Source: Parvularcula sp. BBD 1991-13 (GTDB taxonomy: Bacteria > Pseudomonadota > Alphaproteobacteria > Caulobacterales > Parvularculaceae). From it: a stretch of DNA of 64,000 nt. The stretch's first letter is position 1; each line of letters begins with the position of its first letter. The notes under the pieces were generated by a model. The model did no database searches, was not told the origin of the DNA, and was given only the letters and a program-made list of their open reading frames with translations. A program made the translations under genes and the position numbers. The stretch is from NCBI GenBank assembly GCA_001657385.1, contig LYSZ01000002.1:248001-312000 (forward strand), given 5' to 3'. Shown here piece by piece: positions 1 to 7,412 of the stretch.

Positions 1-1
1 C

Positions 2-487
2 GAGGTGCGCCGCGTGGAGATCGCGCAGCTCGACTTTCCCGTTCTGCGCACCAAGGCCGACTGGAGCGCTGGCGAGGCCGGCGCGCCGGAAAGCCTTCGC
101 CCCGCCATCGCCGACAGCCGCTGGGCCGAGCACATGCTCATCATCTACCCGCTATGGCTCGGGACTATGCCGGCGCTGCTGAAAGCGTTTCTGGAACAGG
201 CCTACCGCCCCGGCGTGGCGCTGCTTGAAGGGACCAAGGGGTTTCCAAAACCCGCCTTCACGGGCAAGTCGGCGCGGGTCGCGGTCACCATGGGCATGCC
301 CGCGCTGGCCTATCGCTGGTTTTTCGGCGCCCACAGCCTCAAAAGCCTTGAGCGGAACATCCTGAAATTCGCCGGCGTGAGGCCGGTGCGCGAATCCCTG
401 TTCGGCCTCGTCGACGCCGGCTCGCGCGAGGACGCCGAAAAACGCATTGCAAAGTTCCGTGAAACCGGGCGAAAAGACGCCGGCTGA
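2..487 (+). CDS. NAD(P)H-dependent quinone oxidoreductase, flavodoxin-like fold (5' end cut by the window)
   Basis: The reading frame is open to the left edge, so the true start lies outside; 161 residues are visible. The segment [18 protein letters not shown] (about residues 49-66 of the visible part) is the FMN/quinone-site signature of the NQO1/KefF-type flavodoxin-fold family, which passes two electrons from NAD(P)H to quinones in the cytoplasm. The family is usually about 190-200 aa, so roughly 30 N-terminal residues with the first FMN-binding loop are missing. The next gene, also a flavin reductase, starts 25 bases downstream on the same strand, which suggests co-transcription. The physiological substrate cannot be told. 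Confidence 0.8.
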   Translation, partial: EVRRVEIAQLDFPVLRTKADWSAGEAGAPESLRPAIADSRWAEHMLIIYPLWLGTMPALLKAFLEQAYRPGVALLEGTKGFPKPAFTGKSARVAVTMGMPALAYRWFFGAHSLKSLERNILKFAGVRPVRESLFGLVDAGSREDAEKRIAKFRETGRKDAG

Positions 488-512
488 GCCAGGCGAAGAA
501 AGGACGGGCCCA

Positions 513-1106
513 ATGTCCGACAAGATGATCAACGACGAAGCCCTCGACATCATTTTCCGCGCCGCGCGCACGCGCAACGGCTGGGAAGACCGCCCGGTCT
601 CCGAAACCCTGATGCAGGCGGTCTACGACCTCATGAAGTGGGGGCCGACCTCGGCCAACTGCTCGCCGGCGCGGTTCGTCTTCGTCGCTTCCCAGGCGGC
701 CAAGGAACGGCTGAAGCCGCATCTGCTCGGCAGTAATGCGGACAAGACCATGGCGGCGCCGGCCTGCGTCATCATCGGTCACGACATGGAATTCTACGAA
801 AGGCTGCCCGAGCTTTTTCCGCATACGGACGCAAAAAGCTGGTTCGTGGGCAATGACGATCTGATCAGGGAAACCGCCTTCCGCAACGGCTCGCTCCAGG
901 GCGCCTATTTCATGATCGCGGCGCGCGCGCTCGGCCTCGATTGCGGCCCGATGTCCGGCTTCGACCAGGACGGCGTCAACAAGGAGTTCTTCGCCGGCAC
1001 GACCTGCAAGGCGAATTTCCTGTGCAATATCGGCTACGGCACGGACGAAAACCTGTTCGAGCGCAGCCCCCGCCTTCCCTTCGACGAGGCGTGCCGGATC
1101 ATCTAG
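513..1106 (+). CDS. Nitroreductase-family protein, RutE/HadB-like (putative malonic semialdehyde reductase)
   Basis: A 197-aa protein beginning [15 protein letters not shown]. The early Arg-rich stretch [13 protein letters not shown] (about residues 17-29), [15 protein letters not shown] (about 41-55) and the C-terminal CNIGYG segment match the RutE/HadB subgroup of FMN nitroreductases, which reduce small aldehydes or halo- and nitro-compounds with NAD(P)H. RutE proper reduces malonic semialdehyde in pyrimidine breakdown, but no other rut gene is present, so the substrate is open. The ATG at 513 has AGGACGGG about 6 bases upstream. An in-frame ATG at 447 would overlap the previous gene and lacks such a site. 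The two neighbouring flavoenzyme genes may form one redox transcription unit. Confidence 0.8.
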   Translation: MSDKMINDEALDIIFRAARTRNGWEDRPVSETLMQAVYDLMKWGPTSANCSPARFVFVASQAAKERLKPHLLGSNADKTMAAPACVIIGHDMEFYERLPELFPHTDAKSWFVGNDDLIRETAFRNGSLQGAYFMIAARALGLDCGPMSGFDQDGVNKEFFAGTTCKANFLCNIGYGTDENLFERSPRLPFDEACRII

Positions 1107-1233
1107 GGCCGGATCATCCAGGCTCTGTCGCGGCGCTCGCGGATCGGCGGTTTCGCGGCCCGCGGGCGGGCGCCGATCCGACCCCGACGCGGCGGGTTTT
1201 GCCATTCCGGTCCCTTTCCCATAGGAGAGCCCG

Positions 1234-1959
1234 ATGAACATCCTGGGGCTCGATACCGCGTTGCAGCGCTGCTCCGTGGCGATCCTGCGCGACGGCGCGG
1301 TCGCCGTGCGGATCGTCGAGGAGATGGCCAGGGGCCATGCGGAGCGGCTCGCCCCCATGGCGGCCTCGGCGCTGGCGGCGGCGGGCCTCGGCGTCGGCGA
1401 TCTCGACCGGGTCGGCGTCGTCGTCGGGCCGGGGGGCTTTACCGGCGTGCGCGTCGGCCTCGCCTTCGCGCGGGGGCTCGCCATCGGCACGGACCTTGGC
1501 GTTGTCGGCGTCTCCAGCCTGGCCGCGATCGCGGCGAACGCGCGACTTGAAGAGCGCCCGGATGACCTCGGAGACGGGCGCGACGGTCTTGTCGCCCCGC
1601 TGATCGACGCCCGCCGGGGCCAGGTTTACGCCGCCCTCTACGACGCGGCGGGCGCGGCGCGCCTGGCGCCCTTCGTCGCCGCGCCGGCGGCGGCCCGCGA
1701 CATCCTCGCCGCCGCCGCCGGGGCGCAGCCCGTCAGCCTGATCGGGAGCGGCGCGGCGCTTGTTCCCGGCCCGCCGCCGGCCTGGCGCCTGTCCATGGAG
1801 GGAGACCCGCAGATCGATCCGGTCGTCGTCGCCCGCCTCGCCGCCGCCGCGCCCCCGGACGCGCTCCGCCGGTCAGGGAGCGGACCCGCGCCGCTCTATC
1901 TGCGCGCGCCGGACGCCAAGCCGCCGAAGCCGGTCCTGTTGCGGGGCGGGGGGCCGTGA
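1234..1959 (+). CDS. tsaB: tRNA threonylcarbamoyladenosine biosynthesis protein TsaB
   Basis: A 241-aa ASKHA-fold protein that partners TsaD (encoded at 57865-58974 in this window) in making t6A37 on ANN-decoding tRNAs. Visible family marks are LGLDTA at residues 4-9, GHAERLAP at 34-41 and the glycine-rich GPGGFTGVRVGLAFARG at 65-81. The length is usual for alphaproteobacterial TsaB. The ATG follows TAGGAGAG in the upstream spacer. The stop overlaps the start of rimI by 4 bases, so the two are translationally coupled, as in other alphaproteobacteria. Confidence 0.93.
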   Translation: MNILGLDTALQRCSVAILRDGAVAVRIVEEMARGHAERLAPMAASALAAAGLGVGDLDRVGVVVGPGGFTGVRVGLAFARGLAIGTDLGVVGVSSLAAIAANARLEERPDDLGDGRDGLVAPLIDARRGQVYAALYDAAGAARLAPFVAAPAAARDILAAAAGAQPVSLIGSGAALVPGPPPAWRLSMEGDPQIDPVVVARLAAAAPPDALRRSGSGPAPLYLRAPDAKPPKPVLLRGGGP

Positions 1960-2483
1960 CCGCCCAGGACGGGGCGGGCGCCGCCGCGCACGGAGCCCCC
2001 TGGCGCGTGCGGCCCGCCATGGCGGCGGACGCCGACGCCCTGTGCGCGCTGGAGGCGGCGGTGTTCGGGACCCGGAGCTGGGGCGCGGACAGCGTCAGGA
2101 GCAGCATCGGCGCGCCCGGCGTACGGGTGATCCTGGGCGAGAGCCGCGCTGCGCCGGGCCCGGAAACTCGGGTGCGCGAGACGCCGGTCGAGGCGCCCTC
2201 GGCGCAGGGCTTCGTCATCTGGCGCAGCCTCGGCGTGGAGGCGGAGATCCTCACCCTCGGCGTTCTCGCCGCCGTCCGCCGCGCCGGGCTGGGCGCGGCG
2301 CTCCTCGCCGCCGCGGCGGACGCGGCGAGGGCGGCCGGCGTGCGGCGCATGTTTCTTGAGGTCGACGCCGGCAACCCCGCCGCCTTTTCCCTTTACCGCA
2401 GGGGCGGCTATGTCGAGACTGGCCTGCGCAAGGGCTATTACCGCGACGGGGCCGACGCGGTGATCATGGCGCGCGACCTCTAG
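1956..2483 (+). CDS. rimI: Ribosomal protein S18 alanine N-acetyltransferase-like GNAT protein RimI
   Basis: A 175-aa GNAT acetyltransferase that starts with GTG inside the last codons of tsaB (GTGA overlap). The acetyl-CoA loop RRAGLG lies at residues 108-113 and the conserved EVDAGNPAAFSLYRRGGY at 135-152, a close form of the RimI signature EVRxSNxxAxxLYxxxGF. RimI acetylates the N-terminus of S18. The tsaB-rimI pair followed by fur is the standard alphaproteobacterial order, which supports the call. The central part (about residues 62-83) carries a low-complexity insertion (RAAPGPETRVRETPVE) that lengthens the protein beyond the usual ~150 aa. Confidence 0.88.
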   Translation: MTAQDGAGAAAHGAPWRVRPAMAADADALCALEAAVFGTRSWGADSVRSSIGAPGVRVILGESRAAPGPETRVRETPVEAPSAQGFVIWRSLGVEAEILTLGVLAAVRRAGLGAALLAAAADAARAAGVRRMFLEVDAGNPAAFSLYRRGGYVETGLRKGYYRDGADAVIMARDL

Positions 2484-2528
2484 CGGCCCGTCCTCCGTTC
2501 GCGGCTCGATCGGGCGGCAAATTCTCTT

Positions 2529-2557
2529 TTGCAGTTATCGGCGGCGCTGCTTATGTA
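2529..2557 (+). promoter_or_regulatory. Putative promoter of fur
   Basis: A -35-like TTGCAG (2529-2534) is separated by 17 bases from a -10-like TATGTA (2552-2557), about 50 bases before the fur ATG. The hexamers match the sigma-70 consensus only moderately. Support comes from the good spacing and the AT-rich setting in an otherwise GC-rich spacer. Confidence 0.4.
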
Positions 2558-2606
2558 AAGTCGTTGTGCACGGACCCAGCACGCAAGGCGCACGGGAGCA
2601 GGACCC

Positions 2607-3023
2607 ATGGATCGGCTAGAGAAAATCTGTATCGCAAAAGGCATGCGCATGACCGGCCAGCGCCGGGTGATCGCGCGGGTGCTGTCGCTGGCCGAGGATC
2701 ATCCGGACGTGGAGGAAATCCACCGCCGCGCGACGGAGATCGATTCCAACATCTCGATCGCCACGGTCTACCGCACCATGCGCCTGTTCGAGGAGGCGGG
2801 CGTCGTCGAGCGTCACGATTTTCAGGACGGCCGCGCGCGCTACGAGGAGGCGACCGAAGACCACCATGACCACCTGATCGACCTGCGCACCGGCGAGGTG
2901 GTCGAGTTCGTCGATGAGGAGATCGAACTGCTGCAGGAAAAGATCGCCGAAAAACTCGGCTACCGGCTGGTGGACCATCGGCTTGAGCTTTACGGCGTGC
3001 CGCTGGAAAAGCCCAAGGGCTAG
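2607..3023 (+). CDS. fur: Fur-family metal-responsive transcriptional regulator
   Basis: A 138-aa winged-helix repressor of the ferric uptake regulator family. The recognition helix region is IATVYRTMRLFEEAGVV (51-67), the metal-site motif HHDHLIDLRTGEVVEF is at 86-101 and acidic EEIELLQEKIAE follows. It lacks the C-terminal CxxC structural zinc pair of E. coli Fur, as many alphaproteobacterial Fur/Mur proteins do, so the sensed metal may be manganese or iron. The position right after tsaB-rimI is the conserved one. The start ATG is 12 bases after GGGAGCAGG. The gene is convergent with the marR-like gene, only 10 bases apart. Confidence 0.9.
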   Translation: MDRLEKICIAKGMRMTGQRRVIARVLSLAEDHPDVEEIHRRATEIDSNISIATVYRTMRLFEEAGVVERHDFQDGRARYEEATEDHHDHLIDLRTGEVVEFVDEEIELLQEKIAEKLGYRLVDHRLELYGVPLEKPKG

Positions 3024-3033
3024 CCCGGCGCCG

Positions 3034-3519
3034 TCACTGGCCCCGGAACGCCCGCGCGAGCGCGTCCAGCCAGTTCGCGAACCCGGCGAGGTCGTCCGTA
3101 CCCAGTGCATCCTCGATCGCCGCGTTGATCTCGTCGAACGGCGCCTTGATGCGGTGCATGGCGGCCTCGCCCGCGGGCGTCAGGGCGAGGCGGCGCGCCC
3201 GACCGTCGCGGGCGTCCTTTTCCCGCGTCAGATAACCGAGCGCGATCAGCCGGTTCGCCATGGCCGTAACGGCGGATTCGTTGAGGCCCAGGGCCTCGGC
3301 GACGGCCTTCTGGGTCGGCCCGCGTTTGTCTTCATCTTCATCGCCGCCCCCACCTTCATCGCCGCGCCCTCCGGTCGCAACGGCCTTGACGACGGCCAGA
3401 ACCGCAGCCTGCGCCGTCGTCACCCCCGCCGCGTCGAGCAGCGCCCGGTCGGCGGCTTTCTTCACCGCATGGGCGGCGGTCTGGAGCTTGGCGTAAAGGC
3501 GGAGGCGGGCGGCGGTCAT
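3034..3519 (-). CDS. MarR-family transcriptional regulator with an acidic insertion
   Basis: A 161-aa winged-helix protein. The recognition region LGLNESAVTAMANRLIALGYLTREKDARDGRARRLALT (about residues 78-115) is typical MarR, including the wing DxRDGRARR. Between the first helices and the DNA-binding core there is an unusual Gly/Asp/Glu stretch (about residues 49-66). In the DNA this matches an 18-bp imperfect tandem duplication at 3336-3371. The gene is divergent from the amidohydrolase-like gene at 3678 with a near-perfect dyad between them, so it most likely represses that gene and itself. The ligand is unknown. Confidence 0.85.
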   Translation of the reverse strand: MTAARLRLYAKLQTAAHAVKKAADRALLDAAGVTTAQAAVLAVVKAVATGGRGDEGGGGDEDEDKRGPTQKAVAEALGLNESAVTAMANRLIALGYLTREKDARDGRARRLALTPAGEAAMHRIKAPFDEINAAIEDALGTDDLAGFANWLDALARAFRGQ

Positions 3520-3633
3520 GACGGGCGGCTTGTCGCTGGGCTGGTTGTTACCTGGCGCGGTTGACGGGCCAGGGCGTGTTGCGGCTGGCTTTCGTGTGTA
3601 GCGCGCGCTTGCCGCGGCCGCACGGGAGAAATA

Positions 3634-3651
3634 TACTTTACTAGTGAAGTA
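3634..3651. promoter_or_regulatory. Candidate MarR operator in the divergent promoter
   Basis: An 18-bp dyad reading TACTTTACTAGTGAAGTA, 8 of 9 positions symmetric around ACTAGT. It is the only AT-rich patch between the marR-like gene (start 3519, minus) and the amidohydrolase-like gene (start 3678, plus). Size and symmetry fit MarR operators. Assignment to this regulator is inference from position. Confidence 0.6.
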
Positions 3652-3677
3652 AAATGCGAACGCAGCAGGAGAAGGCC

Positions 3678-4484
3678 ATGACCATCATCGACGTCTGGGG
3701 GCAGGTGACGACCGAGCGTATGGCGCGCGCGCCATGGCTGGCGACGCTGCTGCGCTGGACCGGCGCGGACACTGTCGCGACCACGGTTCCCGCGACCCTC
3801 GCCGCCATGGACGAGGCCGGGGTCGAGACGATGCTGGTGTCCGCCTGGCGCGGGCCGGAGGGCGCGCTTATCAGCAACGAGGACGTCGCGGCCCAGGTCG
3901 ATGAAGCGCCGGCGCGCCTGCGCGGGCTCGCCAGCGTCGATCTCGCCGATCCCATGGGGGCGGTGCGCGAGATCCGCCGCTGGGTCGACGCGAAGCGCTT
4001 TGTCGGCGTGCGCGTCGTGCCGTGGCTGTGGGACCTGCCGCCGAACGACCGGCGCTACTATCCGGTCTACGCCGCCTGCGTCGAGGCCGGCGTTCCGTTC
4101 TGCACCCAGATCGGCCACACCGGCCCCCTGAAACGATCCGAGACCGGACGGCCGATCCCCTATCTGGAGGACGTCCTGCTCGACTTCCCCGAGCTGACCG
4201 TGGTCGGCGGCCATGTGGGGTTCCCGTGGGTCAACGAGCTTGTCACCCTGACGGTGAAGTTCCCGAATTTCTACGTCGATACGTCCGCCTACGCCCTGCA
4301 TCGTCTGCCCCCGGACTTTGTCGCCTATATGAAGGGCGCGGGCGCCGGGCGGGTGATGTTCGGCACCAACTGGCCGATGCTGACGCCGGCGCAGTGTCTC
4401 GCCGGGCTCGACCGGCTCGGTCTCGGCGAGCAGGACCGCGACCGGTTTCTGTTCGGCGCAGCAAAAGACGTCTTCGGGCTTTAA
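3678..4484 (+). CDS. Amidohydrolase-family (PF04909-type) TIM-barrel protein with altered metal ligands
   Basis: A 268-aa protein resembling the amidohydrolase-2 family (ACMSD and related decarboxylases/hydrolases), with segments GIVGVRVVPWLWD-like (FVGVRVVPWLWD), TQIGHTGP, VVGGHVGFPWVNE and VMFGTNWPML. The usual N-terminal metal motif DxHxH is DVWGQ here, and the barrel-end Asp of GSDWP is Asn (GTNWP), so metal binding may be weak or different. The ATG at 3678 has AGGAGAAGG directly upstream and is preferred over the in-frame ATG at 3654. It is likely controlled by the divergent MarR regulator through the dyad at 3634-3651. The substrate is unknown. Confidence 0.75.
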   Translation: MTIIDVWGQVTTERMARAPWLATLLRWTGADTVATTVPATLAAMDEAGVETMLVSAWRGPEGALISNEDVAAQVDEAPARLRGLASVDLADPMGAVREIRRWVDAKRFVGVRVVPWLWDLPPNDRRYYPVYAACVEAGVPFCTQIGHTGPLKRSETGRPIPYLEDVLLDFPELTVVGGHVGFPWVNELVTLTVKFPNFYVDTSAYALHRLPPDFVAYMKGAGAGRVMFGTNWPMLTPAQCLAGLDRLGLGEQDRDRFLFGAAKDVFGL

Positions 4485-4683
4485 TCCGGGTCTTTCTGAG
4501 GTTTCCGTCGCGCGATGTTAGCAGATCCTCGCGATCTGGGCGGGGGAAACTTGACAGGATCGAGGTAAACTGGTCAGTGTAATTCTGCAAAACGGCTGCG
4601 CCCGACTACCGCTCCCGACCACCGCTGACGCGCCGGCTGCGAACAGCCGGAAAGCGGAGAAAAGCGGAAGGCGTTTGAAGCGG

Positions 4684-4719
4684 AAAGACGCCCTGAAGGG
4701 CAAAGACGCCCTGAAGGGA
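4684..4719 (+). repeat. 18-bp tandem duplication in the leader of the diiron gene
   Basis: Two copies of an 18-bp unit (4684-4701 and 4702-4719) that differ at the last base only. Each contains a small palindrome GCCCTGAAGGG. They lie 50-85 bases before the ATG at 4768 in a purine-rich leader that also repeats AAGCGGA several times. Function is unknown. Slippage duplication is the simplest reading, though paired hairpins in the leader are possible. Confidence 0.7.
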
Positions 4720-4767
4720 AGAAGACCGCACGCCGTCGCGCCAAGGAGGAAACCCAAGGAGAGCCCC

Positions 4768-5874
4768 ATGACGTCCCTGCGCGAGCTTTACCCCATCCCC
4801 GACATCGACCCCGTCTGGACCGTGCCGCAAGGCTTCGAGGCGTCCTTCGACTGGGACTACGACGACGGCCGCAAGCAGATGATGCACCTTTATCAAAAGG
4901 GCAAGGACATGCAGTGGGATGCGCTCAATCGCATCGACTGGTCGATCGATCTCGGCGACGACAACCCGATGGAGATCCCCGACGAACTCGGCGGCATCCA
5001 GACCACGCCCGTCTGGGCGAAGATGAACGACAGGGAGCGCGCCCATTACCGCCGCCACATGCAGGCCTGGACCGTTTCGCAGTTCATGCAGGGCGAGCAG
5101 GCGGCGCTGATCTGCGCGGCGAAGATCGTGCAGCAGGTGCCGGACCTGGACGCGAAATTCTACGCCTCGACGCAGGTGATGGACGAGGCCCGCCACGTGG
5201 AGGCCTACAAGAAGCTGATCGAATGTTTCGGCGTCGCCTATCCGATGACGCATCCCCTGCAGACCCTGGTCGACCAGGCGCTCAGGGATTCGCGCTGGGA
5301 CATGACCTATCTCGCCATGCAAGTGGTGATCGAGGGGCTGGCCCTCGCCGCGTTCAACAATATCCGCGAGACCGCCGGCAATTCCCTGGCGCAGCAGGTC
5401 AACGCCTATGTCATGCAGGACGAGTCGCGCCATGTCGCCTTCGGCCGGCTGACTCTCAAGGACTATTACCCGCAACTGACCCAGAAGGAGCGCGACGAAC
5501 GCGAGGAGTTCCTGGTCGAGGCGTGTTACCACATGCGCGACCGGTTCGAGGCGCGCGAGCTTTATGAAACCCTCGATTTGCCGGCGGACGAGATCATCGC
5601 CGCTCAGAACGAGTCCGGGTTCCAGAAAATGTTCCGCACCATGCTGTTCTCGCGCATCGTGCCGATCGTCCGCGACATCGGTCTGTGGTCTGACAAGATC
5701 CAGAAGGCCTATGCCGACATGGGCGTCCTCGGCTTCGCCGACATCGATTACGAAACCCTGATGCAGGGCGACAACGCCCGCGCCGAGGAGCTTGACGAGA
5801 TCAACAAACAGAAGCGCCAGGCGTATGTGGAAGAGGTGGCGGCCCACGGCGCGAACGGCGTCGCCGCGGAATAA
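4768..5874 (+). CDS. Diiron ferritin-like oxidase/oxygenase (function unassigned)
   Basis: A 368-aa protein with two clear carboxylate-histidine iron motifs: E110 ... E140xxH143 (MDEARHVEAY) and E189 ... E219xxH222 (DESRHVAFG). This is the full six-ligand diiron set of the ribonucleotide-reductase-R2/AurF-like superfamily, so it probably activates O2 on an organic substrate rather than storing iron. It lacks the R2-specific context (no nrdA nearby). The start ATG follows AGGAGAGCCCC; a second AGGAGG lies further upstream. Upstream are the MarR/amidohydrolase pair and 283 bases of leader with an internal duplication. Whether the three genes share a pathway is unproven. Confidence 0.8.
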   Translation: MTSLRELYPIPDIDPVWTVPQGFEASFDWDYDDGRKQMMHLYQKGKDMQWDALNRIDWSIDLGDDNPMEIPDELGGIQTTPVWAKMNDRERAHYRRHMQAWTVSQFMQGEQAALICAAKIVQQVPDLDAKFYASTQVMDEARHVEAYKKLIECFGVAYPMTHPLQTLVDQALRDSRWDMTYLAMQVVIEGLALAAFNNIRETAGNSLAQQVNAYVMQDESRHVAFGRLTLKDYYPQLTQKERDEREEFLVEACYHMRDRFEARELYETLDLPADEIIAAQNESGFQKMFRTMLFSRIVPIVRDIGLWSDKIQKAYADMGVLGFADIDYETLMQGDNARAEELDEINKQKRQAYVEEVAAHGANGVAAE

Positions 5875-5972
5875 AGGTCCCGGGAGAGGCCGTCCCGCCG
5901 GTCAAGAGCGGCGCGCGGGTAGGGCCTCCCGTAACGATATGCCGGAAGGCCTGCCGCCTGCCGGAAGAATCG

Positions 5973-6230
5973 TCAGCGGCCCGGCGCGTCCGCTTCCGCC
6001 GGCTCGGCCGCCCCATCGCCGGCGTCGTCTCCGGCGCCGCCGCCCGCGACCGCCCCGTGGTGATCGGCGTTATACTGAACATCCCCGTTATAGGTGATGG
6101 ACCGCTCGCTGGTTGAGTTGTTCTGAACCGTGCTCGTCACCGTCACGGTGACGTTTTTCGGCAGCAGCGCCATCACGATAAAGGCGATGACGGCGATGGC
6201 GACCAATGTTGAAGAAAGCCATTTGGGCAT
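5973..6230 (-). CDS. Small membrane-anchored hypothetical protein
   Basis: An 85-aa protein (MPKWLSSTLVAIAVIAFIVMALLP...) with one N-terminal membrane helix at about residues 7-26, then a Thr/Ser/Asn-rich segment and a Gly/Ala/Asp-rich low-complexity tail. The ATG has GGGAG 6-7 bases upstream, which favours it over an in-frame GTG three codons earlier. It probably sits in the inner membrane with the tail in the periplasm. No family is recognised. It lies between two convergent units without visible operon partners. Confidence 0.5.
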   Translation of the reverse strand: MPKWLSSTLVAIAVIAFIVMALLPKNVTVTVTSTVQNNSTSERSITYNGDVQYNADHHGAVAGGGAGDDAGDGAAEPAEADAPGR

Positions 6231-6370
6231 GACGCGCACTCCCCGCCGACGCGCGCCGCCTCATGGGCGCCGCCGGTGACAACTCCTTCACCATAAACCG
6301 CAAGGGCGCGCGGGTCGAGCCGCCGCGCGCTTCGACGCGGTCGGGGTGGGGGCAGGGCCGCGGTCGGCGG

Positions 6371-7210
6371 TCAGGATTTCGGGCAGTAGCGCGCGCTGAG
6401 AATGCGGCCCTGGTCCGGCGCCTGGAGGATCAGCGCGCAGCCATGGCCGTCGGCGGGCGGCGTCACGGCGAGCGCGCCGCCGGCGGCCTCGACGTCGCCG
6501 AGGGGTTCGATCCGCTTGACCGCGTTCACCCCGTGATAGACGCGGCCATAGTTCTCGCCGCCATGGATCTCGGTCGTTATGTCGTGTTTGAACACGACCA
6601 GATAAGCCTTGCCGCCCGCCGCCGATCCGCTGACGTCGAACCGGATCGCGCCGTCCGCCTCGCGGCGGGCCGAGACCGCCACCGCCGGCATGTCGGCCGC
6701 GGCCTCGGCGATCAGCCTGTTGACCGTCGCTTTTTCGGACCCGATCGCTTCTGCGCCGCCATTGATCACCATTTGCGGGGTGAAGACCGAGCTGCGGTTG
6801 CGCAGGTTGATGTTATATTTGCGCTGACGCGCGGTGTAGACCTTGCTGGAATACGGATCGACCCAATGGCCCGCGCGGGTTTGCAGCGCGTTCCAGTAGT
6901 CGACATGCCAGGACAGGGCGACGATATCCTCGCGCGCGGCCAGTTCGCGAAAATACGCCGCCGCCGGTATGCATGAGCTGCATGCCTGCGAGGTGAAAAA
7001 CTCCACCGTGACGACGCCCTGGCGAGACGGCGCGCGGCCATCCTGCGCCGATGCGGGGCCATCCTGCGCCGACGCCGGGCTGGCCGCGCCGGCGAGCGCG
7101 AAAACCAGCGCCGCTGCGAACCGCCGGGCGCGTCGTTGCGCGCGGACTTGCACGCGGACTTGCGCGCAGGCGGGTGACGGCGAAGCGGCGATGTTTTTAA
7201 ATCCGATCAT
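6371..7210 (-). CDS. DUF1223 thioredoxin-like secreted protein
   Basis: About 279 aa from the ATG at 7210; a TTG at 7249 would add 13 residues and cannot be excluded. After a basic N-terminus comes a signal-like hydrophobic stretch (FAAALVFALAGAASPASA), then the DUF1223 core: VVTVEFFTSQACSSCIPA with a CSSC-type CxxC, WHVDYWN, and TPQMVINGG. The family has a thioredoxin-like fold and is exported; its reaction is not established. The mature N-terminus contains a 21-bp tandem duplication (7038-7079) encoding a repeated AQDG unit. Confidence 0.83.
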   Translation of the reverse strand: MIGFKNIAASPSPACAQVRVQVRAQRRARRFAAALVFALAGAASPASAQDGPASAQDGRAPSRQGVVTVEFFTSQACSSCIPAAAYFRELAAREDIVALSWHVDYWNALQTRAGHWVDPYSSKVYTARQRKYNINLRNRSSVFTPQMVINGGAEAIGSEKATVNRLIAEAAADMPAVAVSARREADGAIRFDVSGSAAGGKAYLVVFKHDITTEIHGGENYGRVYHGVNAVKRIEPLGDVEAAGGALAVTPPADGHGCALILQAPDQGRILSARYCPKS

Positions 7211-7412
7211 ACAGGTTTCGACTTCAAAACGCCTTCCGACGTTTGGCAATACTCTTTAACGACTGATTTCATTTGCCGAGTTTGCGCCCGCCGATCAAAC
7301 CAAACCTGGTCAAATCCGCGCGAGACCCGTGCGCCGGCGAGCGGATCGTGTTGTTTGCATCACACGGCGCCAGCGCGTAAATACGGGGCCTTCGCCATTC
7401 AAGCGCCGCATC

